NCBI GenBank assembly: GCA_013698305.1
Contig: JACCVC010000308.1
Coordinates: forward strand, 1 to 36,894
Origin: Chloroflexia bacterium
GTDB lineage: Bacteria; Chloroflexota; Chloroflexia; Thermomicrobiales; UBA6265
Direction of reading: 5' to 3'
Length of the DNA: 36,894 nt
Part shown: positions 15,710-23,825 of the stretch, in pieces
Layout: each line of letters begins with the position of its first letter
How positions within the stretch are numbered: position 1 is the stretch's first letter
Notes under the pieces: generated by a model
Told to the model about the DNA's origin: nothing
The model's database searches: none
The model's input: the letters and a program-made list of their open reading frames with translations, nothing else
Translations under genes and position numbers: made by a program

Positions 15710-17359
15710 ATGTTGAACCGCGATGAACTGTGGTTCAAGGATGCAGTGTTGTACGAGGCGCCGGTCAAGTCGTTCTTCGACTCCTCCGGCGACGGGACCG
15801 GCGATTTCCGGGGGATGACCGATCGGCTGGACTACATCCGCGATCTCGGCGTCGATTGTATCTGGTTGCTGCCGATGTACCCGTCGCCGGGTCAGGATGA
15901 TGGATACGATATTTCGGATTTTCTCTCAATTCAGTCCGAGTACGGCACCGTTGACGACTTCAAGGAGTTCCTGGATACCGCCCACTCTCGCGGACTTCGA
16001 GTCGTGGCCGATCTGGTGATGAACCACACGTCCGACCAGCACGCGTGGTTTCAGGAGGCGCGTCGCGACCCTACCTCGCCGAAGCACGACTACTACGTTT
16101 GGTCTGACGATCCGGAACGCTATGTCGATGCCCGGATCATCTTTACCGACACCGAGGTATCCAACTGGACCTATGACCAGGTGGCTGGCAAGCACTATTG
16201 GCACCGGTTCTTCAGCCATCAGCCGGACCTGAACTACGACAACCCTGACGTGCATCGGGAGATGTTCGACATTGTCCGATTTTGGCTCAATCTCGGTCTG
16301 GACGGCTTTCGTTGCGACGCGGTGCCGTACCTGTACGAGCGGGAGGGAACCAACTGCGAAAACCTTCCAGAGACCCATGGGTTTTTGCGAAACTTGCGGC
16401 GGATGGTCGACGAGGAGTTTCCGGGGGCGGTGCTGCTGGCGGAAGCCAACCAGTGGCCCAGCGACGTGGTGGAGTACTTCGGCTCCGAGCAGGAGCCAGA
16501 GTTTCACATGGCATTCCACTTCCCGCTGATGCCGCGCATGTTCATGGCCATGCGCCGGGAACAACGCACGCCGATCGTCGAGATCATGGAGTCGACTCCG
16601 GAGATTCGCGCGGACAACCAATGGGCGATCTTCCTGCGGAACCACGATGAGCTCACGCTGGAAATGGTGACCGACGAAGAACGCGACTACATGTATTTCG
16701 AGTACGCAAAAGACCCGCGCATGCGCATCAATCTCGGTATTCGGCGACGCCTCGCCCCGCTGCTGGACAATGGTCGACGCCAGATCGAGATGATGAACTC
16801 GCTGCTGTTGTCGATGCCGGGTACGCCAGTGTTGTACTACGGTGACGAGATCGGGATGGGCGACAACGTCTTCCTGGGAGATCGGAATGGCGTGCGGACC
16901 CCCATGCAGTGGAGCGGGGACCGTAACGCCGGATTCAGTCGAGCCGACTGGGAGCGGCTGTATTCGCCGGTGGTCATGGACGCGGTGTATGGGTATCAGT
17001 CGGTCAACGTCGATGCCCAGAACCGCTTGCCGACATCGCTGCTCAACTGGATGAAACGCCTGATTGCCGTCCGAAAACGCTACCACGCGTTCGGGCGCGG
17101 AACGATCCGCTTTCTGCACCCCGAGAATACCAAGGTCCTCGCCTACCTGCGGGAGTATGAGAGTGAGATTTTGCTCTGTGTCGTCAATCTCAGTCGCTTT
17201 GCGCAGTTTGCGGAGCTGGATCTCAGTGAGTTTGACGGTCTTCATCCGGTCGAACTCATGGGCGAGACTCGATTCCCGGACATCGGAACGCTTCCCTACC
17301 TGCTGACGATGGGGCCACACGCCTTTTTCTGGTTCCGAATCGAACAGCCCACCGACTGA
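15710..17359 (+). CDS. treS: Trehalose synthase TreS (maltose alpha-D-glucosyltransferase, GH13_16)
   Basis: This 549-aa enzyme interconverts trehalose and maltose; in the GlgE pathway it supplies maltose. It opens with the TreS-typical WFKDAVLYEAPVKSFFDSSG (E-A/V-P-V-K-S-F). The GH13 triad is D203 (GFRCDAVPYL), E245 (LLAEANQWP) and D313 (FLRNHDELTLEMV). The TreS signature VMNHTSDQHAWFQEARRDP and the block GDRNGVRTPMQWSGDRNAGFS are present. It ends with a C-terminal beta domain of normal size and no fused maltokinase, unlike many actinobacterial-type TreS-Pep2 fusions. Start: ATG 15710, GAGGTGA upstream. glgE is 60 bp upstream and the maltokinase gene 5 bp downstream. Confidence 0.96.
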   Translation: MLNRDELWFKDAVLYEAPVKSFFDSSGDGTGDFRGMTDRLDYIRDLGVDCIWLLPMYPSPGQDDGYDISDFLSIQSEYGTVDDFKEFLDTAHSRGLRVVADLVMNHTSDQHAWFQEARRDPTSPKHDYYVWSDDPERYVDARIIFTDTEVSNWTYDQVAGKHYWHRFFSHQPDLNYDNPDVHREMFDIVRFWLNLGLDGFRCDAVPYLYEREGTNCENLPETHGFLRNLRRMVDEEFPGAVLLAEANQWPSDVVEYFGSEQEPEFHMAFHFPLMPRMFMAMRREQRTPIVEIMESTPEIRADNQWAIFLRNHDELTLEMVTDEERDYMYFEYAKDPRMRINLGIRRRLAPLLDNGRRQIEMMNSLLLSMPGTPVLYYGDEIGMGDNVFLGDRNGVRTPMQWSGDRNAGFSRADWERLYSPVVMDAVYGYQSVNVDAQNRLPTSLLNWMKRLIAVRKRYHAFGRGTIRFLHPENTKVLAYLREYESEILLCVVNLSRFAQFAELDLSEFDGLHPVELMGETRFPDIGTLPYLLTMGPHAFFWFRIEQPTD

Positions 17360-17364
17360 CACCA

Positions 17365-18759
17365 GTGACGATTCGATCCTATCGCGGGAAGGCGGTGATA
17401 CTCGTGATCAATCCTCATGCTGGTTTCAGGTCAATCGAGCACGCCAGCGAATGGCTCGCGCAGCGTCGGTGGTTTGGCGACAAGGGCCGGGACATCGTCG
17501 ATATTCGCTCGCAATTCGCCGTCGAAGCGATGGTTGGTCTGTCGTCTGTTCGGCTCGAAGTTGTTGAGATCGACTTCGCCACAGGGGAGCCGTCACGATA
17601 CTTCCTGGTGCGCGACCCCGACGATTCTGACACCGATCATATCGAAGACGACGACGTCCGAGCGTGGCTACTTCGTGGATTTGCAGAAGACCGGGCCCTG
17701 CCCCACCCAACGGGCGAGCTACGCTGGTCGACGCATGACGAACTTGCGACGCAAGTGGGGGACATCGCAACATCCTCGCGAGTCTTCCGTGGGGAGCAGA
17801 GCAATACGTCTGTTGTGTACGCAGACACGGTGATGCTGAAGCTGTTCCGCAAGGTGGAGCCGGGGCAGAACCCGGAAGTCGAGATCGGCCACTACCTGAC
17901 TCAGAACTCCAATTTCCGAGCCTTCCCACGGCTCCTGGGATCAATCGATTTGATTTCCGGTGGAGGCGTCACAACGGTTGTAGCTATGCAGCAGTTTGTG
18001 CTGAGCAAGGGCGATGCGTGGTCGTGGTTGCTGGCAGGGCTGGACGAAAGTGTCTTCGCCAGCCAGTCGGTCGATGAGATGGGCAAACTCGGGCGACGGA
18101 CAGCCGAGTTGCACGCAGCGCTCGCAACTGGCACGGAGGCGGCATTCGCCCCAAACCGGATCATTCACAGCCATGCGGCGGTGCTGTATCAGGAAGCGCT
18201 CGTTGAATTGAACGACACCATCGCCCGACTCGATGCTCACGGCATTCCGGATGTGGAGTGTCTCGGAGCTTCGTTGAGATCGGCTCTGGAGGATCTCCTC
18301 CTGCTGGAAGGGACATGGCGAATTCGGATACATGGTGACTATCACCTGGGTCAGGTACTGCGAACCGAGGCAGACGACTTTGCCATTCTTGACTTCGAAG
18401 GGGAACCTTCCCGGCCACTCAACGAGCGCCGGGCTACGGCGTCACCGCTTCGCGATGTAGCCGGGATGCTCCGGTCGTTCGACTACGCCGCGGAGTCGGC
18501 GAGGAGACAGCATCAGGATGTACTTTTTGAGCAATGGAGAGCGTTGGCCCGGCGGCGGTTTGTGGAGGAGTACACTACCACCGTGCAAGCATCGCGTCTT
18601 CTCACCGACGGGATGGACGTCGAACGCAGACGTAGGCTCACAGCTGCGTTCGAAGTGTACAAGGCGCTGTATGAAGTCCGCTACGAGCTGGGCAACCGGC
18701 CGGAATGGCTCGACATACCGCTTGATGGCCTCCGACGGATAGCAAACGCAGTGCCCTGA
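17365..18759 (+). CDS. mak: Maltokinase (Mak/Pep2), ATP:maltose 1-phosphotransferase
   Basis: The 464-aa kinase phosphorylates maltose to maltose-1-phosphate, the donor for GlgE. Its N-terminal cap is typical (WLAQRRWFGDKGRDI). The kinase-like C-lobe has the phosphotransfer loop IHGDYHLGQVL (H323, D325) and the metal-binding DFEGEPSRPLNERR (D343), followed by SPLRDVAGMLRSFDYAA, all Mak/Pep2 hallmarks. Start is uncertain. GTG 17365 gives a 5-bp gap to treS but has no clear ribosome site, whereas GTG 17395 or 17404 lies behind GGAAGG. The first 10-14 residues may therefore not be translated. It is the last gene of the glgE-treS-mak set. Confidence 0.93.
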   Translation: MTIRSYRGKAVILVINPHAGFRSIEHASEWLAQRRWFGDKGRDIVDIRSQFAVEAMVGLSSVRLEVVEIDFATGEPSRYFLVRDPDDSDTDHIEDDDVRAWLLRGFAEDRALPHPTGELRWSTHDELATQVGDIATSSRVFRGEQSNTSVVYADTVMLKLFRKVEPGQNPEVEIGHYLTQNSNFRAFPRLLGSIDLISGGGVTTVVAMQQFVLSKGDAWSWLLAGLDESVFASQSVDEMGKLGRRTAELHAALATGTEAAFAPNRIIHSHAAVLYQEALVELNDTIARLDAHGIPDVECLGASLRSALEDLLLLEGTWRIRIHGDYHLGQVLRTEADDFAILDFEGEPSRPLNERRATASPLRDVAGMLRSFDYAAESARRQHQDVLFEQWRALARRRFVEEYTTTVQASRLLTDGMDVERRRRLTAAFEVYKALYEVRYELGNRPEWLDIPLDGLRRIANAVP

Positions 18760-18795
18760 CCTTGCGATCGCGCCGCACGTGATTGAGATTGGCCC

Positions 18796-19650
18796 ATGAT
18801 CGAGAGCATTGTCCTTGACATCCTGCTGATGCTCATTGTGTTCCTGATGATGGCGATTGGCGCATACCGTGGTGGCATGCGAGAAGCGTTTTCGGCGGGC
18901 GGCCTTCTTCTCGGTGTGCTGGTGGCGACGGAATGGCTGGAACCCTGGGGCCGATGGCTCGCCCGGAATACGAGCCTGTCAGATGGCGGCGCGAGATTCC
19001 TGGCGGCAGTGGTGACCATGACGCTCTTTACCGTCGTTGTTGGATATGCCGTGGGTTCGGCTTTCAATTATCATCCCGGCCCAGGCGGCCGGCTGTTCGG
19101 TACTGTGCTCGCTGGCGGCGCGGGGCTTGTGGCGATGTCTTACGTCCTGACCTGGCTGCGTGTTTACCTCTTTGATGATGACGAGCCTGAGGTGATCGGG
19201 AACACGTTCCTCGCACGATTTCTGGATGGAGATGCCGGGTTGGTGCTGTTGGTGGTCAGTGGCGCGACTATCGTGGCTGCGATCCTGGGGTCCATCGTCC
19301 GCGAGCGCGACAGCGATTCGGTGTCGGATCCGGGCACATCATCGGTTGTCCCGGCGCCAACGCGACAGTCGTACCGAGAGCGGCGCGCAGACTTTCCGGA
19401 AAAGGTCGAGCCGATGGCCGAAATGGCGTCGCATCGCACTGCTCCAGTCCGGGTTCGAGAATCTCAGCAGTGGCAAGACACGTCCGGGACGATTCCGGCT
19501 CGAAACGACCGGTCGTGGTCGAACACGTGGCCGAGTGACTCGCCAGGCCTCAAGCCAGACGACAGCAAGTCCAGGCCGACGGGCGACGTCAGGCGGGCCA
19601 GAGAACGCCACCGACGCGATGGAGAGGGCACACCGGAGACAGGAAGTTGA
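18796..19650 (+). CDS. CvpA-like integral membrane protein with a long polar tail
   Basis: The N-terminal about 165 residues contain four hydrophobic helices (about 5-22, 30-48, 66-86, 102-120, with another near 150-166). The first block, DILLMLIVFLMMAIGAYRGGMREAF written here in part, has the G-x-x-R-G pattern of CvpA, a colicin V production/inner membrane family linked in other bacteria to envelope function. The remaining about 120 residues are low-complexity, polar and basic (many S, R, D, P) and probably cytoplasmic and disordered. Start: ATG 18796 with GAGATTGG upstream. It lies 36 bp after mak in the same direction and may share its transcript. Function is unknown. Confidence 0.65.
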   Translation: MIESIVLDILLMLIVFLMMAIGAYRGGMREAFSAGGLLLGVLVATEWLEPWGRWLARNTSLSDGGARFLAAVVTMTLFTVVVGYAVGSAFNYHPGPGGRLFGTVLAGGAGLVAMSYVLTWLRVYLFDDDEPEVIGNTFLARFLDGDAGLVLLVVSGATIVAAILGSIVRERDSDSVSDPGTSSVVPAPTRQSYRERRADFPEKVEPMAEMASHRTAPVRVRESQQWQDTSGTIPARNDRSWSNTWPSDSPGLKPDDSKSRPTGDVRRARERHRRDGEGTPETGS

Positions 19651-19685
19651 CGCCGGAGCCGTATTTCTCGCGACCGGACAATCTG

Positions 19686-20474
19686 TCAACCATGGTTGGG
19701 CAGGATTATGGAATTGGGTCGAAGGTGAATCTGGATCGGATAATTTCGATACAACCTCACGAGGTGGAACGGCAGTGAGTGAAGGACGGGTGCGGCGAGA
19801 GATTCCAGGGAGTCTTCTGGTATCGCGACTGTCTGCACGCCGTTCGCCTCCGACACACGTGATTGCGAGTCACCGGTGATCGACAAAGTCACGCTGGTGT
19901 CGGATGGATGTCCAACCGCCATCAGCGCATCCCACGAATCGCTGTAGATGCAGGAGGCGGATCCGTAGCGCACCGAAAGGCGCCAGGGCCTGGAGGCCGG
20001 TGTTGTCACCGAGCGCCACGCCCCGATTGGCTGTCCGATAGCCGAGATCTGCAGGTCGCCGATTTCCAACGCCTGATAGTCCAACGGTGTTGTGAATGGA
20101 CGCTGTTTGTCCGGCAACGCAAACACCGCCGATACGTTCCAGCGAGCGACGAAATCGGCAGACATCGCGCGCAGGACACCGTCTGATGCCAGCACCACAT
20201 CAAGTCGTTGCCGGAGAAAGCCAGCGACGCCTTCCGCGGCCTCTGAAATCGGTTGATCGCCGTCGCCATCCAGCAGGAGCACGCGGGCGGACTGGTGCTC
20301 GATGAGCATGGCAAAGAGGCCCGTTGATCGGTAGATGGTCAAGATCGGATGATCGGAACCGAGCTCGGAAGCAAGAAGGCTCGCTCCCACTCCAGAGCCG
20401 AGCATGGCGCCAATTCCGCTTGACGCCAGAAATTGCCTACGGCTGACAACGGAGAGGTTTCGCGCCGCCGTCAT
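19686..20474 (-). CDS. Tat-signal hypothetical exported protein
   Basis: This 262-aa protein has a clear twin-arginine signal: SRRQFLASSG (residues 11-20), then a hydrophobic stretch with G and A (IGAMLGSGVGASLLASELG). It should be exported folded by the Tat system. The mature part has alternating strands (ILTIYRSTGLFAMLIEHQSARVLLLDG in part) that faintly recall the metallo-beta-lactamase-like domain of ComEC, but I see no HxHxD, so this is only a possibility. Start: ATG 20474 overlaps the ispE stop as ATGA, indicating translational coupling. The frame also opens upstream to 20507 inside ispE. It is the last gene of selD-rsmA-ispE. No known reason links it to isoprenoid synthesis. Confidence 0.62.
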   Translation of the reverse strand: MTAARNLSVVSRRQFLASSGIGAMLGSGVGASLLASELGSDHPILTIYRSTGLFAMLIEHQSARVLLLDGDGDQPISEAAEGVAGFLRQRLDVVLASDGVLRAMSADFVARWNVSAVFALPDKQRPFTTPLDYQALEIGDLQISAIGQPIGAWRSVTTPASRPWRLSVRYGSASCIYSDSWDALMAVGHPSDTSVTLSITGDSQSRVSEANGVQTVAIPEDSLESLAAPVLHSLPFHLVRLYRNYPIQIHLRPNSIILPNHG

Positions 20475-21367
20475 CGTGCCGGTGGTTCCGTTGCTGGCAC
20501 TGCACATTTCGGTACATAGCCGAGTCGGGACGTATACACAAGGGATGTCGGTATCTGGATTCTGACGCGGCGAGCGAGCTCGATGGCTTCACCCGTGGAT
20601 TGGCAGAGCGCATACATCGTCGGCCCGGCTCCAGTGACGTTGACCGTTGGGAACCCGAGTCCTTCGAGCTCGTCGCGCATGGAGGCGAGCTCTGGGAAAT
20701 GTGAGTAGAGGGCGTTGGCAAACACATTGGGTGGCACGTCGCCAGGGTCTGGAAAGGCAACTGCAAATGATTCGACGTCGTTCCCTGACGACCACCACTC
20801 GGGCTTGATCGCAGCATACATCGTCGCGGTCTTGCTTGGGATGATCAGGTGAGGCGTGACCGTGACCGCCCATGTCTCGTTCATGGGTGCAGGGAGAGCC
20901 GTCAGGATTTCACCACGACCGCGAGCGAGAGAAAAACCGGCGCCCAGAAAGAATGTCACATCACTGCCTAGGCCCGCCGCCAGGCGCATGAGGATTGCCT
21001 CTGGCGCCAAATGTTGATTCGCGAAATGCATCAAGGTAGCGGCGGCATCACTGCTGGCGCCACCGAGGCCTGCCGCGATCGGGATGCGCTTTTGCACCTC
21101 GACAATTTGGGGAGGGATGTGGAATCCGGTGTCACGCAATGCCTTCAATGCCGACAGGATGAGATTCGGGCCGGGCGGAACATTGCCGACTTCTGAGTCA
21201 ATGTGGAGTTCGTCTTCGGCTCCTGACCCAGGCTCGAACGAGATGGTGTCTCGCAGCGAGATCGTCGCCAGCACCGACCGGATCTCGTGGAAGCCGTCGT
21301 CTCGCCGCCTGAGGATTTCCAATCCGAGATTGATCTTGGCCGGTGCGTCTATCCAGGATTTGCTCAC
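20471..21367 (-). CDS. ispE: 4-diphosphocytidyl-2-C-methyl-D-erythritol kinase IspE
   Basis: The 298-aa GHMP-family kinase phosphorylates the 2-hydroxyl of CDP-methylerythritol in the MEP isoprenoid pathway. The motifs are in order: APAKINLGLEI with the substrate-site Lys near the N-terminus, the ATP-binding glycine loop PIAAGLGGASSDAAATL, a SDVTFFLGAG block, and the C-terminal VTGAGPTMYAL motif 3. Start is GTG 21367, overlapping the rsmA TGA as GTGA. Its own stop overlaps the Tat-protein start as ATGA. The rsmA-ispE pairing is common in bacteria and supports both calls. The last 15 residues after the fold are extra and proline-containing. Confidence 0.95.
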   Translation of the reverse strand: MSKSWIDAPAKINLGLEILRRRDDGFHEIRSVLATISLRDTISFEPGSGAEDELHIDSEVGNVPPGPNLILSALKALRDTGFHIPPQIVEVQKRIPIAAGLGGASSDAAATLMHFANQHLAPEAILMRLAAGLGSDVTFFLGAGFSLARGRGEILTALPAPMNETWAVTVTPHLIIPSKTATMYAAIKPEWWSSGNDVESFAVAFPDPGDVPPNVFANALYSHFPELASMRDELEGLGFPTVNVTGAGPTMYALCQSTGEAIELARRVRIQIPTSLVYTSRLGYVPKCAVPATEPPAR

Positions 21368-22218
21368 GGCTGCAGCACCGTTGATTCACTCAAGGCAAGC
21401 CAGGATTCCAGCGAGATCGCCTGCGGTCGCGCCGCCGGATCGATTCCAAGGTGATCGAGTTCGTCGGCGACGGTAGGCTTGTCCAGGGAAAGCCCCCTGG
21501 AGAGCGAATTGAGCAAGGTCTTTCGCCGCTGCTGAAAGGCGATGGTCGCCATGGTGAACAGTCGGGACCTTGCTTCGGAATCGACGAGAGGAGTCTCACG
21601 CACGTTGAGTTGAATGACACTCGATGTGACCTTCGGCGGAGGATAGAAAGCGTCTTTTGGGACGTCGAAAAGCAGCGTCGGGGTAGCATAGAGGCGGGTT
21701 GCGAGCGTCAGCAGGGACAAGTCGCCGGTGCCTGCCGCCATTCGCGCCGCGACTTCCTTCTGCACCATGATGGTGAGCCGCCGTGGTGGATGCGGGGATT
21801 CGAGGAAGTGACGCACGATCAGTGTGGCGACGCTGTAGGGCAGGTTCGCCACGACATCATATGTGCGTCCGTTCGTGATTGCCGACATGTCGGTAGTGGC
21901 AGCGTTTTTGTGTATGACTGTGTAGTTGTCGTTTTGCCGGAAATGGTCGGCGATCCTAGAAGCGATATCGTCGTCCATTTCTATGGCAATGACGTGCGCG
22001 CCCCGGTTGAGCAGTGCTTCCGAGAGGATGCCCATCCCCGGTCCAACCTCGATCACCAACTGGCCCGAAGAGATGTCCGCGGCGTCAGTGATCCGCTCAA
22101 CGATGTCGGTGTCCAGCAAAAAGTTCTGGCCCATGGATTTGGACGGGCGGACTCCCCAGGAGCGAAATCGCCGCAGCCAGTCATCCTCAGACATTCGACG
22201 CATTTCAGCATCTACCAT
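21364..22218 (-). CDS. rsmA: 16S rRNA dimethyladenosine transferase RsmA (KsgA)
   Basis: The 284-aa SAM-dependent methyltransferase dimethylates the two adjacent adenines near the 3' end of 16S rRNA during 30S assembly. Evidence: the N-terminal SKSMGQNFLLD block, SAM-binding motif I IEVGPGMGILSEALL, an acidic motif II (IAIEMDDDI), catalytic motif IV NLPYSVAT, and FYPPPKVTSSVI, which is typical of KsgA. Start: ATG 22218 with GGAG seven bases upstream. Downstream ATGs at residues 6 and 9 are possible alternatives. It lies 18 bp after selD and overlaps ispE by 4 bp. Confidence 0.96.
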   Translation of the reverse strand: MVDAEMRRMSEDDWLRRFRSWGVRPSKSMGQNFLLDTDIVERITDAADISSGQLVIEVGPGMGILSEALLNRGAHVIAIEMDDDIASRIADHFRQNDNYTVIHKNAATTDMSAITNGRTYDVVANLPYSVATLIVRHFLESPHPPRRLTIMVQKEVAARMAAGTGDLSLLTLATRLYATPTLLFDVPKDAFYPPPKVTSSVIQLNVRETPLVDSEARSRLFTMATIAFQQRRKTLLNSLSRGLSLDKPTVADELDHLGIDPAARPQAISLESWLALSESTVLQP

Positions 22219-22236
22219 GGGGCGCTCCGGCCCGGA

Positions 22237-23289
22237 CTACTCGCGGACAAGCCGGACCCCTTGCCCGTCTGAGACGATGCCGATATGCCAACAGGGGAGT
22301 TCGCGATCCGAGAATGCCTTCTCGAATGCCCTCGCACCGGATTCTGGAACCGAGACCAGCAAGCCCCCGGAAGTTTGTGGGTCGAAGCCGAGGGCAACCC
22401 TCGCTGGATCGCAATCCGCGTCGATCTTGACATTGGCGTGATCGCTGAGGTAATAGTCCTGGTTCCGACCCAGCCCTCCCGCGATGACTCCATCCTCTAT
22501 GAGCTGTTCGACGCGCGGCAGGATGGGCAGCGCAGGCGCCGTAATCCGCAGTTGGACTCTGCTGCGCTGGGCGATCTCATGCGCGTGACCAAGCAGTCCG
22601 AAACCCGTAATGTCGGTCACCGCTGACACGTTGTGCTCGACGGCGGCGTTCCGAGCCGCGAGGTTCAGTTGCAGCATCCAGTCAATCGCCGGTTGCAAGG
22701 CCGGTCGGTCAATCACCGATTGCTTGGCGGCGGTGGTGAGAACGCCTGTGCCGAGAGGCTTGGTGAGATACAACTGATCGCCCACTCTGGCTCCGGCCTT
22801 GGTCCAGATTCTGTCTGGGTGAATGGTTCCCGTGACCGCGATGCCGTACTTCGGCTCGTCATCGGTGACAGTGTGTCCGCCGGCAATCGCTCCGCCGGCT
22901 TCCTGCATCTTGTCGGACCCGCCTCGAAAAATCTCGGCCAGAATCGACATGTCGAGATAGTCGGGGAATGCGGCTATGTTGAGCCCCATCATCACCGTGC
23001 CGCCCATCGCGAACACATCGCTCATGCTGTTGGCCGCGGCAATCGCCCCGAACTCGTAAGGGTCATCGACAACCGGCGCGAAGAAGTCGACCGTCTGGAT
23101 AATCGCCCGCTCGTCATCAAGGCGCAGCACCGCCGCATCGTCGGACGTTTGCAAACCGACGATAATGTCAGGGTGAGATATGGCAGTGAGTGGCCGCAGA
23201 ACCTGCGCCAGCGCTCCGGGGGCGAGCTTGGAAGCTCAGCCGGCGCAGCGAGCGAGCGAGGTTAGCCGGATCTGTTCGCGATCGTGCAT
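22237..23289 (-). CDS. selD: Selenophosphate synthetase SelD, probable selenoprotein (in-frame TGA read as Sec)
   Basis: SelD makes selenophosphate from selenide and ATP for Sec-tRNA synthesis and selenouridine. A conventional call starts at TTG 23154 (QTSDDAAVLRL), which lacks the catalytic N-terminus. Reading upstream, the frame continues through one TGA (23236-23238) to ATG 23289, preceded by AGGAA at five bases. The added 45 residues read MHDREQIRLTSLAR, then CAG-U-ASKL, then APGALAQVLRPL, ending in DIIVGLQTSDDAAV. This is the standard SelD N-terminus. Sec18 falls at the catalytic Cys/Sec position, with K21 three residues later, as for Cys17/Lys20 of E. coli SelD. The total is 350 residues, the usual length. 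Other motifs: SMSDVFAMGG, AGGHTVTDDEP, TDITGFGLLGH. It heads selD-rsmA-ispE. A nonsense mutation is the alternative, less likely because both sides of the TGA are conserved. Confidence 0.92.
23203..23248 (-). promoter_or_regulatory. Candidate bacterial SECIS stem-loop at the selD UGA
   Basis: In the mRNA a 10-bp helix (23239-23248 with 23203-23212, including CUGCGCC/GGCGCAG and one G-U pair) closes around the UGA. Above it GCU-U-CC (23235-23230) pairs with GGAGC (23217-23213) with one bulged U, leaving a 12-nt apical loop. Position just after UGA and a bulged U in the upper stem resemble SelB-binding SECIS hairpins. The apical loop sequence is not the E. coli type. The fold was drawn by eye. 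Confidence 0.5.
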
Positions 23290-23412
23290 GGTATTCCTGC
23301 CGTGATTGCTTGTCGTGCCAAGAGGTCCGTTTGACCATGGCATGATTGTACCCGGCAGGCGATCTCGTGACGCCTGGGTGTTTCAGAATTCGTGTAGTGG
23401 AGGCATCACCTG

Positions 23413-23787
23413 ATGCAATATCAGAGACCTGACCAGAGCCGCGCCGCGAACGTCACCTATCATCTGGCGCCAACCGTGGCATGGGATGCTCGCGGAACCG
23501 GAGCGGAATACGTTCCAGAGGCATTCGACGACGATGGCTTCATCCACTGTACCAATGGCCTCGAACCGCTGCTGGAAGTCGCCAATCTCTTCTACCAGGC
23601 TGACGAACGCGACTATGAGGTGCTGGTGCTGGATGTAACGCGCATCACTTCAGAGGTTCGATACGACGATCCTGATCAGAAGTTTCCGCATATCTACGGT
23701 CCTCTCAACACATCCGCCGTCTTTGGTCGGCTCACGGCACAGCGCGATAGCGATGGCACATTTCTGGGTTTTGCCCAGGGTGTGTAG
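23413..23787 (+). CDS. DUF952 family protein
   Basis: The 124-aa soluble protein matches the DUF952 pattern: YHLAPTVAWDARG near the N-terminus, then EAFDDDGFIHCT, a middle LEVANLFYQADERDYEVLVLDV and the late block FPHIYGPLNTSAV. Family members are small and sometimes annotated as glutathione S-transferase-like, but no activity is established that I can cite. The FIHCT cysteine/histidine pair and FPHIYG are the conserved features and are intact. Start: ATG 23413 behind GGAGG at ten bases. It is divergent from selD (123 bp between starts) and 38 bp upstream of the MMPL gene. Confidence 0.85.
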   Translation: MQYQRPDQSRAANVTYHLAPTVAWDARGTGAEYVPEAFDDDGFIHCTNGLEPLLEVANLFYQADERDYEVLVLDVTRITSEVRYDDPDQKFPHIYGPLNTSAVFGRLTAQRDSDGTFLGFAQGV

Positions 23788-23825
23788 GCGCGTTCGTTTC
23801 TCCGCTGCGTGGATAGAGCGACACG

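Noticed and set aside
15926..17362. 478-codon antisense frame over treS
   Set aside because: The opposite strand encodes a full TreS with all catalytic residues; long antisense frames are expected in GC-rich codon usage.
22237..23154. selD starting at TTG 23154
   Set aside because: It loses the catalytic Cys/Sec and Lys; the SelD N-terminus is encoded just upstream across the TGA.
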